Below are positions 33,701-45,700 of a stretch of 64,000 nt of DNA, in pieces. Every line of letters starts with the position of its first letter. Position 1 is the first letter of the stretch. The DNA is taken from positions 1,860,001 through 1,924,000 of the forward strand of contig OZ020251.1 in the NCBI GenBank assembly GCA_963971285.1, written 5' to 3'. Source of the DNA: Astropecten irregularis. Its lineage: Eukaryota > Echinodermata > Asteroidea > Paxillosida > Astropectinidae. The position numbers and the translations under genes were made by a program. Below the pieces are notes generated by a model. That model was not told the origin of the DNA, did not search any database, and worked only from the letters and a program-made list of their open reading frames with translations.

Positions 33701-36700
33701 TCGGTCGTTGTTTTACTAATTTCTGGATAAATACGGCATTTCAGGCAGAACACTTTTAACGGTTATAATTATGTTTCTACCAGTACCATCTCTATAGGTA
33801 AATCTGTGAAGATTTCTGTTTCGGTAGGCTACCAAAGTATGATAGTACTGTGACGAGATTGGGTGGACCAGCACAAGTCTAATTTGTCCGGAAGTGGGTG
33901 AAGTTGTTGACCTGTGTTTCGTGGGAAAATGTTAGGAAAGTTGGCTGAGTGAGTGACAGGGTGTGTGGCCAATCTGGGTCGGGCAGGTCACTCGGATCAT
34001 GCTGCCGGGTGCGTGATATCCGGGCGGCGACCAATCACAGTGGTTGGGCGGTGCCTGGGGGTCACGAGAGCGGCATGGTCTGGCTGGCTTGCTCGGAGAC
34101 AGCGGGCCGGGTAGTCAGTTCAGGATCCTGGTAGCGAAGTGGAAGGTGGAGTTGTGTGTAAGGAGCGGACGGCGAGACGTGAAGCAGGCTTACGTGCCGT
34201 GGCGAGTGTGTTTCGCTGTGATAGTCCGCCGGGCTTACAGTACTTCTCCGACCTTACTTCCGCATATGTGTAACTTGTTGAGTGCATGGTTCCGGTGAGT
34301 GATCCAGTGTTAATCATTGCGCTGATAGGTTTACTGCTTGTGTAAATTGCTTGCTTACGATTGTGTTGTAGTGATTTGAGTATACCTTTTAGAAAAGTTG
34401 TGACGAAGTGGCGGCTAATCGGGAGTTCACAGAGAACTTGAATGGCTCAGACAGTCGATCACAGAGATTGACTAAGGGTTAACCACAGAGGTTAACTGAT
34501 AGCTGTTCGTATTAGTCGAGTAGTCCAACTGGTAAGGGAACTCAAACAGAGACACTGCGAAGCAATCGGCGTGCTTGCGCCTGCATGTTTGGTTGCAGCT
34601 TTGCGGACTGTTGAAACTGGATCGATCACTTGAGGGGTACACTCGACGAGCACAAGGTTTGTTTAAAGGGATATTAAAGGTTTGTTAAAGGGCAGAGCAA
34701 GGAAATATAATTTCCACTAGAGAATTACAAGGTTGTAATAAAGAGAATTGCCCAGGAGGCAATAAGAGAAGTAAACACAAAGAGCTGTGTTTGAGTCCCT
34801 TTGTTCCAGTGTCCTCCCCCCAGAGTTACCCTGCTCCGCCCCAGTAAAAGTGCCACCGAGATAATCAGTAACCAATCGGGCGGTATATTTCCGCCAAACG
34901 AGCTTGCATCCCTGGGCCCGAGACTGCTCGTATCATTTCCCGGGTCTGTGGTATGATTTGAGTTCGGAGTTGGAGAACTTTCATCACAGATGGTGAACCT
35001 CTCTCCATACTTCCGAATTTGAATTGGACTCGATTGGGAATTCCGCCACAAATGGTGTCAGAAGTGGGATTGATTGGTGCTGGTTCGGTAAGTATAGGGC
35101 ACTGAAGGAAGGAGCTCGGTACAGAGTGAAATTTCTGCGGTTGAAAGAGCAACCGAAGAGAGAAATTTCTACGGTTGAAGAGAGCAACCGAAGAGAGAAA
35201 TTTCTAAGGTTGATAGAGCAACCGAAGAGTGAGAAAATTTCTGCCGTTGGTAGCGCAACCGAAGAGTGCAGAAATTATTAAAATGGACACTTTGGGTGTC
35301 GATAGAGAATTGAAGAGGCTGCGGTTACGCCGGTTAAAGTCGCAGTTGCTGCAATGGGAAAGAGATCCCATGGCCAAGAAATTAGAGGTGGCCAGGAAAG
35401 AGGGTTATGGGAAATCTCCCCAGAGAGTTGGTGGAGATAGAGTGAGTGGGAAAGAGTCAGAACGGGTCGATTCAGAAATCGAGTTCCGTTTGCCCGGAAA
35501 GAGTTCGGGTTATTTCTCCCAAAGGGAACCAAGTTCCTTGGTGTCCGCATGGTCACCCGAGCTTGTCCCCAAGGTTGAGAAAAATGTAAGGTTTGGGGAG
35601 AGCACACCCATTCCGAGTGTCCCGAGGCCACGTCGGGCAGAGTCGGTGCCTAGGGGCTGTGACATTGAAGAACTGCAAAGTTTTCTGTCCGGTTCTAGTG
35701 GCATGGAGTTGGGTTCGAAGAGTATGAATCCATTCATAGAAGAGGAGTCAATTACTCCTAAGAGATTGCACAGTGAACTGTTGGGTTTCGCCACTAGTAC
35801 AGTGGGTACTCAGACTGACAGTTCAACAGAGAGTGCACCAAGTTCAGCAGGGCCCTGGCCGCTGAAAAGAGAACAAAGAGTGATTGTAGAGAGAGGAAGT
35901 GATGAGTTGGTGCAGTCTAATCGACGCCCAAACATCACTCCTGATAGATACAGTGGAAACGTGTTATGGAAAGAGTATTACCGGCACTTTGAGTCCTGTC
36001 GTATAGTGAATCAGTGGAATGAGGAGCAAGCTGCTAGCTATTTGGTAGCGAGTTTGCAAGGTAATGCCCTTAGATTACTAGGGGATGTTCCTACTGGTCA
36101 GACACAGACTTATAGTGGGCTGGTAAAGTTGTTAGAGGGGAGATTCGGTTCAGATCGCCAGAGCGAGAATTATTTGGTCGAGCTGAGGCATCGCCGGCAA
36201 GGACCAAGAGAGACATTGCAAGAGTTGGGTCAAGCCATAAAAGAGTTAACGGTCAGAGCGTATCCTGACATACAGGAAGAGTCACGTGATCGTTTAGCAA
36301 AGAACCATTTCCTAGATGCGGTCGAAAGTAGGTCAGTTCGGGAGGGCATACACAGAGCCCGACCGAAGAATTTAGATGAGGCCATTCGAGCTGCACTGGA
36401 AACAGAGAACTTCGAGAAAGTGGAACAGCAGAGAAATTTGGACGTAAAGCCAGCTAAGTTGGTTAGAAGTCTGGATTCAGGAGTGGAACAGAGAATCCAC
36501 AAAATAGAGAAAGAATTAGAGAACGTGGTTGGTTTGTTAGCAGAGGTAACAAAACACGTGAAGGATAAGGGTGCTTCAGTAGAAAGAACTGCTGAAAGCA
36601 AACTAGTGTCAGAAAGGAAGCAAAGTGTTTGGAAATGCTTTAATTGTGGTGAGCAAGGACACTTTGCAAAAGAGTGTAAACGACCGAAGAAGGGTAGCCC

Positions 36701-39700
36701 CAAGCGTGCTGGCTTGAAGTGTTTCAATTGCGGGAAGCACGGCCATATCGCCAGACAGTGTGGAGAACCCCAAAAAGTAACAAAGGTGGAAGAGTCTGAG
36801 GCGATATCAGAGAGGAAAGATTCCCAAGAGGGGGAACTGCTGGTTAGAGGCATAGAGGTCCAACCAAGCATTCCTGTAGAGGACCTCAGAAAAGCCCAAG
36901 TAGAGGATGAGACCATGTGTTGGGTCTTGAGGGCTAAAGAGAAGGGTCAGGACCGTCCAGAGTGGAAAGAGATTTCCCATATGACGGCGGCTCACAAGAC
37001 ATATTGGTCTTATTGGGACCAGTTATGCGTGAGAGGTGAGCTGGTACACAAGAGATGGGAGTCAGACGATGGCAAAGTAGTCAGATGGCTACTTGTAGTG
37101 CCTCAGCGTCTAAGAAGAGAGATACTAAGAGAAGTGCACGGTGGACAGCTTAGCAGTCACTTCGGCATACAGAAAACCTTGGCAAAGATGAAGTTGAGAT
37201 ACTTCTGGCCGGGTATGTCCGCAGATGTACGCTCCTTCATAAGGAGTTGTGACCTATGTGCAAGAAGAAAGTCCCCTGCAAGAAAAGGGACTGTTCCCTT
37301 GCAACAGTACCAAGTAAGAGTTCCTCTGGAAAGAGTGGCAATAGACTTGCTTGGGCCACTCCCCAAGACAGAGGTTGAGACTAACACAGACTTCGCAGAA
37401 GAGTTGCGGAGTAATCTGCAGAGTGTCCGCCAGAGGGCAAAAGAGTGTCTCGGTAAGAGTGCCCGAAGACAAATGAGAAAGATGGCCGAGAGAAGGCAGA
37501 AGAGGAAGAGGAGCCACAAGTGTCGGGAGTGTCCACGAGAGTTCGGGCATGGAGATGCCCTATGGGACCATATAGAGGAGGCACACGGCCCGGTCAAGTT
37601 CCTTCGATGCCGAAGATGCCACTACCGAGCCACGGCGAGATCCACCATGGAGAGGCACTACACAAAGTTCCATCCGCGCCAATACGATGAAGTCAGGCAG
37701 ATCGAGCCTACTGTGACAGACTCGGCGCCAGAGGGGCCGAAGGTCTGTTTGGCTCGAAGGAGCCGAGAGAGAGCTGGCGGGCAGGATGGTGCCACAGGGG
37801 CACCCGCCCAGGATAGCACAGCAGAGGAGGAGACAGCCTTCCTGTCTCTCTCCCCTTGCCCGATATCCCTTTTGATGAGGTTTGAGGAGTCAGCATCGCC
37901 CTCGCATCAAGTCCCCCACAAAGAAAGCCCCGAGGAATGTTGGTCTTGGCGGCACCCCGGCCCCCTTAACCGGACGTCTTCGAGCGATCGAAGATTCCCC
38001 ATCTCCTGGGAAGATGAGACGACTGGAGACAGTCCGAGTGAAGACGACAACCGAGACGGTCTACAGGAACCGGTGGTGAAGCGGCACGAAGACGTCTTGG
38101 AGACGCTGCAGACGGTGGAGCTGGATGAGGCAGTTGACGACCCGGAGGAGGCCACGACCGAGATCGCGTCGTCTTAGAGACCCTTTTGTTTGGTAGTTTT
38201 TTTTTGGTAAAGTTAGGAAGTAAAATCTTTTTGTTTAAAGCACAGTTTTCGATGTATAAAGATGTGCAATCTGTAAATGTTTGATTTTTATAAGTGATTC
38301 TTATGTTGATTTTGTACAAACTGAAATTATAAGGTTTGATTCTGTATAAAAAGGTAGTTGACGGGTAGTAAGAGATTTTTTTTATAAGCGAGATATTTAT
38401 AAGATAAGAGATAAGTTTTCTTGCCATTGCCAAAGAGAAATTAGAAAAACAAAACAACGGGTGATATTTTGTTTTTGAAGGACCAAAGATTTTCATTTAT
38501 GTTTTAAGAAAGATATTATTTTTGTAAGCTTTGAGTAAAGAGCATTTATTTATGCAAAGAGTAGACTTTTATATGTGTATAAAAGTATCTAGAAATTATG
38601 TGAACTTCTTGTGCATATTTAATTAGTTAAAACTTGGTTAGTTTTTAGTTTGGACTTGTGCAGGTCGCACATCTCGTATGTTTTTTGGTTTTAGCTGGTT
38701 TGGACTGGGGACAGTTCAAGCTAAGCTTGGGCCTATGTGACGAGATTGGGTGGACCAGCACAAGTCTAATTTGTCCGGAAGTGGGTGAAGTTGTTGACCT
38801 GTGTTTCGTGGGAAAATGTTAGGAAAGTTGGCTGAGTGAGTGACAGGGTGTGTGGCCAATCTGGGTCGGGCAGGTCACTCGGATCATGCTGCCGGGTGCG
38901 TGATATCCGGGCGGCGACCAATCACAGTGGTTGGGCGGTGCCTGGGGGTCACGAGAGCGGCATGGTCTGGCTGGCTTGCTCGGAGACAGCGGGCCGGGTA
39001 GTCAGTTCAGGATCCTGGTAGCGAAGTGGAAGGTGGAGTTGTGTGTAAGGAGCGGACGGCGAGACGTGAAGCAGGCTTACGTGCCGTGGCGAGTGTGTTT
39101 CGCTGTGATAGTCCGCCGGGCTTACAGTACTTCTCCGACCTTACTTCCGCATATGTGTAACTTGTTGAGTGCATGGTTCCGGTGAGTGATCCAGTGTTAA
39201 TCATTGCGCTGATAGGTTTACTGCTTGTGTAAATTGCTTGCTTACGATTGTGTTGTAGTGATTTGAGTATACCTTTTAGAAAAGTTGTGACGAAGTGGCG
39301 GCTAATCGGGAGTTCACAGAGAACTTGAATGGCTCAGACAGTCGATCACAGAGATTGACTAAGGGTTAACCACAGAGGTTAACTGATAGCTGTTCGTATT
39401 AGTCGAGTAGTCCAACTGGTAAGGGAACTCAAACAGAGACACTGCGAAGCAATCGGCGTGCTTGCGCCTGCATGTTTGGTTGCAGCTTTGCGGACTGTTG
39501 AAACTGGATCGGTCACTTGAGGGGTACACTCAATGAGCACAAGGTTTGTTTAAAGGGATATTAAAGGTTTGTTAAAGGGCAGAGTAAGGAAATATAATTT
39601 CCACTTGAGAATTACCAGGTGGTAATAAAGAGAATTGCCCAGGAGGCAGTAAGAGAAGTAAACACAAAGAGCTGTGTTTGAGTCCCTTTGTTCCAGTGTC

Positions 39701-42700
39701 CTCCCCCCAGAGTTACCCTGCTCCGCCCCAGTAAAAGTGCCACCGAGATAATCAGTAACCAATCGGGCGGTATATTTCCGCCAAACGAGCTTGCATCCCT
39801 GGGCCCGAGACTGCTCGTATCATTTCCCGGGTCTGAGGTATGATTTGAGTTCGGAGTTGGAGAACTTTCATCACAGATGGTGAACCTCTCTCCATACTTC
39901 CGAATTTGAATTGGACTCGATTGGGAATTCCGCCACAGTACCTTAAATTAATAAGCAAGAGGAAGAATCTAAGAGAAAGAAAGATCTAGCTCTCTTAGTA
40001 TCAAATACAGGTATGGTTTTATTAAACGTGGTGGGAGCAGTGAGCTAATGAACTATGTATACTAATTAATCATATTCCCCAAGAAGTTACTGCCTGCCAA
40101 AGCAACTGGGTCTTTTATCAGACTCCAACGACTATATACCGCATTATTGTATCGCATTGTTGACCACAAGGACATAAGTTAAAAGAAATATTGGTGGAGA
40201 AACGGACAGAGTTAGCATAGTAAGTTATTAATTGAAATCGTTGCATTTGTGTTTGGGTTAAGAAGAAAAATACAACTGCATCGGCCGGGAATCGAACCCG
40301 GGCCTCCCGCGTGGCAGGCGAGAATTCTACCACTGAACCACCGATGCCTGTTGGATATCACCCAAACGCTTCTCACATTATGTTTTGCCAAAAGCCCAAG
40401 TTGACAGAAATGTTGCTGACAATGCATGTTTCGGCATAGAATTTGACCCCCTATAGCCGTACCAGTGGCACATGGATCAGACTCGGTCTCGCAATAGTAA
40501 CTCTGAGATTGAGATTATAAAATTATTATTCCCTACCTTTCACTCGTCCCTTCCTGCCCCAGTCCCATACTGTTGGAGAGATTAGTGGGGAAGGGGGCAA
40601 TGAAAAGACAACTGAGTTGGAACCCAGGTCACAAAAAGCCATCAAGACAGTGTATAGGCTAGTCAGATATCGCCTCTTGTTCGTTCATTATCATGGATAG
40701 TATGAACTTGGTCTTCATGCAGCCAATCATTGTCAAGTTTGACTCAGATTTAGGAGGGTCCAAATTTGACCAAATTTATAGGTTTGGTCAAGTTTGGCCC
40801 TTCTTATAGTCTGAGCATTATTATTTCAGGTCATTGGTTTGGTTGATGAGCAGTTTGCAACGGTTTATCATCTGTCTGTTGAGAATGTTTGCGAGGTACC
40901 GTACTGCGCAGAAGGCACTCAATTCTACAATCGGAGGTAGAAATGGTCGGGGCGCCTCGAGGGAGGGCAGGGCAATCTTTGGGCTTCCAAGGGGGCGGGG
41001 TGGTTCAAATCACTCGTTGCCCGATCACTTCTCCGTCTGGATCACTCAATCGAATTTCATGTGTCCCAATCACACCCATACAGGCGTACCACAACGCCAG
41101 CCTAGCGGCGTACCGCGCCAGGCGCTTCGCCGACGACGAGGCCTCCAACCCTGCCGTCAGCGCCGGGGTGAGCTGGAAGCTACGGGAGAGGGCCGATGGC
41201 CTGGCCCTGGACCGAGAGAGGCTCAAGCAGGCCTACCTGCACAGGGTCATGGTGTCTAATGTGACGGCCAAGGAGAGATACATACAGGTACCAAAAATGT
41301 CATAATAATTTTACAGGCAACTAGTAAGTGTAGGCCGGCAACCAACTACACCCTTAAGGAAAGTTCCGGTACCACAAAAGTCTTCCTTTTTTCCACTGGC
41401 AGTTTCTCACTATCACCTATAAAATTATGCAAAGATCTAAAGATGAATGCTATTTCCTCTTGGAGATTGCCTTGGACTGGTTGCCTGTAAATTGCATCGC
41501 CTTTTTAAATCAGCATTTCTTACAGACACGCGGAGCCAATGCAGGCAAAGCATCACATTATTGACTGACTCTTTCCTCATCAGATCGAAACAAAAATAGT
41601 TTGACCTTTAACCTCGATCATGTCATGCTACATTCGTTAGATTGCCTAACATTATACCGTGCCCTCGAGGCATATAACGGCAACATTCCACATAAACATC
41701 CTGGGCTGGGACCGATATAGGAATGTCATGGAGCACAAACATCTGCTAGACAAGTGTTGAGAAGTCTGGGCGAGAACGGTGAGCGCCGGTTCGAATCCCT
41801 TCCTGTGCAAGTCTTTGTGAATTACTTTTTCACCTGCAGTTGTGCCAATACGGCTCATGGCACCTTGCGTAGCCTTAAGCCCGACAACTAATTAATGAAT
41901 TGTTTTATCGCTAACATAATATCCCATGATGTACTGCCAAAACTCTCCCTTTAAGGCGCCATTAAGCTTGCTTCCATACATGGGCGCGGAAAAGATGGCC
42001 CCCAGGCATGGCGGCTCCCATCACTGAATGTTTCGTCGGATTCGTCTACCGACCATCTTTTTGCAACGTCACAAGTTCACAACCCGATTTTTTGCCAACC
42101 AACTTGGCGGGAAAATATGAGGAGCCATCAAAGGAAAGCGAAAAAACAACATATAACCACATATAATTTGTATAATGTTTCACAAACACTCAAAGATATC
42201 TGTGCAATATTATCTTGACATCTTGATGTATATCTCGGTCTAATTTTAGAAGATGACGTCAGTGTTTGAGCGCTGGCAGGAGTTTGAGAGAGGGCGTCTG
42301 GAGCACGTGCAGTCTCAGCTTCATCTCTTCGTGCGGAATCTCAACACTCACTCCAACGCAGGGTATAATATAATACGCATTGTTCGTTCTCAAAGTTGAT
42401 TTCATTTTTAATTCTTAATAGTTAGGTTAAAATCAACCTTAAGACTTAAAACCTTCAAACTGAAAGCCATAAAAATGGCTGAACTGAGTGGGAGAGGCTC
42501 GGCTGAGTTGACTCGGCAGGAAGTGGCGTTCGCCAACCAGTGAACGAAAATGAGACGCAAGCTTAGATTTCATGGGGTTTATACTATATTTCTGTTTGTT
42601 GGTTTCTTAAATCCACTATTCATAATCATATAACTTTATGGGGGGAGGCACTGAGATCAGAGGGCTCTGCCCCCTGCTGGAAGTCGGTGTCCCGGAGTGC

Positions 42701-45700
42701 CCACTCCCAATTTCAAAACCCCTAAAGAACTGCCTCATCGGCGATCATCTTCGCGTTGTGTCCAGTTTTCGCTTGAACAATAAAGGTTTATAATTATTAA
42801 ACCTGCCCTTTTGTCATTTATTTAGCATTCTATAAAGATCCTGCTAGGATTGAAACGCATCGGGCCCTCCTAACTCTGGCCATATAGCTTTTGAGAAAGA
42901 CCCTGTTAAGATCGAAACGTCAGGCCCTCCTAACTCTGACCATTCAGCCTAAGTTGAGAAAGATCCTGCTAGGATCGAAACGCGTCAGTGCCTCATAACT
43001 CTGCCTTTGAGAAAGATCCTTCTATAGGATCAAAACGTCAGGCCCTCCCAACTCTGGCCATTTAGCCTTTGAGAAAGATCCTGCTAGAATTGAAACGTCA
43101 GGCCCTCCTAACTCTGACCATTTAGCCTTTGAGAAAGATCCTGCTAGGATCGGAACATCAGGCCCTCCTAACTCTGGCCATTTAGCCTTTGAGAAAGATC
43201 CTGCTAGAATTGAAACATCAGGCCCTCCTAACTCTGACCATTTAGCCTTTGAGAAAGATCCTGCTAGGATTGAAACATCAGGCCCTCCTAACTCTGGCCA
43301 TTTAGCCTTTGAGAAAGATCCTGCTAGAATTGAAACGTCAGGCCCTCCTAACTCTGACCATTTAGCCTTTGAGAAAGATCCTGCTAGGATTGAAACATCA
43401 GGCCCTCCTAACTCTGGCCATTTAGCCTTTGAGAAAGATCCTGCTAGAATTGAAACGTCAGGCCCTCCTAACTCTGACCATTTAGCCTTTGAGAAAGATC
43501 CTGCTAGGATTGAAACGTCAGGCCCTCCTAACTCTGGCCATTTAGCCTTTGAGAAAGATCCTGCTAGAATTGAAACGTCAGGCCCTCTTAACTCTGACCA
43601 TTTAGCCCTTGAGAAAGATTGTGCTATACGATCGAAACATCAGGCCTTCCTAACTCTGATCATTTTAGAGAAAGATTCTGCTATGATCGAAACGTCAGGG
43701 ACTCCCAACTCTGAGCATTTAACCTTGAGAAAGATCCTGCTATAGGATTGAAACGTCACAGGCCGTCCTAACTCCAAGCGTTTAACAAAATAAAGAGATA
43801 CACATTCTTCTCCAACAACCCACCCTCCTCCTCCTCCTCCAGGTTGAGCCAGTTATATCAGGGGATCATGAACCACGTGTGGAGTGCCAAACCGGCGGCA
43901 GACGTAGACGAGTGGGGCAGGCAGTACGGCACAGGATGCCGAGCACACTGGCCAAAGTTTGAGGTGAGTGGACGGAGTCAGGACCAGAAATGAGCCAGAA
44001 AAAGCTACCGAAGTGGTCAGAAAGGCGGCGTAATTTTAGCTCAGAGGCAAATATTAGAGAGCTGTTTAAGCGTCAAAATTTAGCATAAGTACCAAAAACC
44101 TTGATAAATAAAATCAGTATGCCAGCCCAAACTCCTTGTGAATGTCATGCTCAGCAAACAAAGGCCGAAAACAAGTCAAAAGCAGTAAACATCAAATCAC
44201 ATGGACATTAATTGGTTGATAATCCTGTTTGATCAAGGAAGAGTTTTCATGCTTTAAAAGCCATTATGTTCGTGCTTAAGCAGCTCTATGAAATCGACCT
44301 CCATACTGCCCTGTTCTTTGTAAAGCGTCCCAATAAAGGTACTATCATACTTTGGTAACATAACATACCGAAACAGAAACCTTCTCAGATTTACCTATAA
44401 CTTACAGGGTATAAAGATGGTGATGATAGAAACATACCATTAAAGTTTTCCGTCTGAAATGCTGCATTTATCCAGAAAAGAGTATAATGAATCAATTGAC
44501 TAAAACAGTTTAAATTTATCTTCGGAAGATCAAAAATCCTGCGAAAAGATTTTAAAAAACCGTGAGCGTTTTTCACTGTTTTCCCAAAAGGTGGGCACCG
44601 TATGGGACTGTTACTGTATCTTTCTTGACCATGAATCTTAATTTCTTTGACAAAAACCAAAGTATGATATTACCTTTTAATGCTCTGTATAAATATGATG
44701 ATGTTTACAATCAAAACTGCAACATTGTAATGTCGAAGTGCAACTTAGGACAACAATCATGCCAAATCATTCAAACCACAGACCACAGTGTTCTGAACTT
44801 GAAATTTGGCACAAGACTTCCGAACTCCGTTTCCTGAAAGCAGACGATCCGGCCAAACAAATCCCACGCTAAATTACATCGCAGTTAAATAATTCAAAGG
44901 ACATGGAAATTGAAACTGCTGCAACACTTTCGCTTTTATCAGGTATTTTTCAAACAAAATGTCTGATATGGGGGCCCAGTTAAATTGGTACGACGTCGCA
45001 TCAGTGGCGTCACCAGACTTTTGAGTCTGGGGGGGCACAAGGGGGGCACTAGCAATTGTTGGGGGGGGGGGGGGGGGGCACCGCTACAATATATATTATA
45101 TTTTTTTTCACCAACCCAAATCTCAAATGGGGGGCACGCGGGGGGGCACGAGGTTTTCCAGGGGGGGGGGAGGCACGTGCCCCCCCTGGCCCCCCTTGGC
45201 GACGCCACTGCGTCGCATAGGTATAATTTGGAAAAAAAGTAAGGAGGGAGTCTTTAGTTTAAAAGGTAGTATCATACATTGGTTTTTGTTTTCAAAGAAA
45301 TACAGATTCATGGGCATAAATATCAAGGACGATACAATAATACTAATAGTCATCTGTGAAAATTTCAGTCCCATACGGTGCCCACTTTTTGAGAAAACAT
45401 TGAAAAACGGCCACAGTATTTCTTAAGTCTTTTCTCTTTTATTTTTGATCTTTTAAAAGATCAAAAAGATTTTCGGTCGTTGTTTTACTAATTTCTGGAT
45501 GAATACACCATTTCAGGCGGAAAAATGTCAACGGTATGTTTCTGCCACCACCATCTTCATAACCTGTAAGTTATACGTAAATCTGTGAACATTTCTGTTT
45601 TGGTGTCTTACCAAAGTATGATACTAGCCTACCTTTAACAGCGTGAAGAGCTGGAAAAACAGAGGTATTTTGACTACTTTCTTCTAACGTCTGTCCAAGC

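Larger units (their letters stand above)
33849..39937 (+). mobile_element. Non-autonomous Ty3/gypsy-type LTR retrotransposon
   Basis: The element has two 1202-bp LTRs (33849-35050 and 38736-39937) beginning TGTGACGAG and ending GCCACA, with a 4-bp target duplication GTAC on each side. A primer-binding site TGGTGTCAGAAGTGGG starts at 35053, two bases inside the 5' LTR, and is complementary to the 3' end of tRNA-Leu. One long open frame (35283-38177) follows, then about 560 bp of AT-rich DNA without an obvious polypurine tract. The LTRs differ at about nine positions, so insertion was recent. Enzyme domains for autonomous copying are missing. Confidence 0.95.

Noticed and set aside
33949-34317. 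Small open frames repeated in both LTRs
   Set aside because: They occur twice only because LTRs are duplicates; there is no start context, domain or composition to support a protein.
36230-36916. 228-codon minus-strand frame inside the retrotransposon
   Set aside because: It is antisense to the Gag coding sequence and its composition (Ser, Leu, Phe rich) is that of a shadow frame.
42835-43775. CRISPR-like array of regularly spaced repeats
   Set aside because: The units are contiguous 60-bp satellites without unique spacers, in an animal intron.
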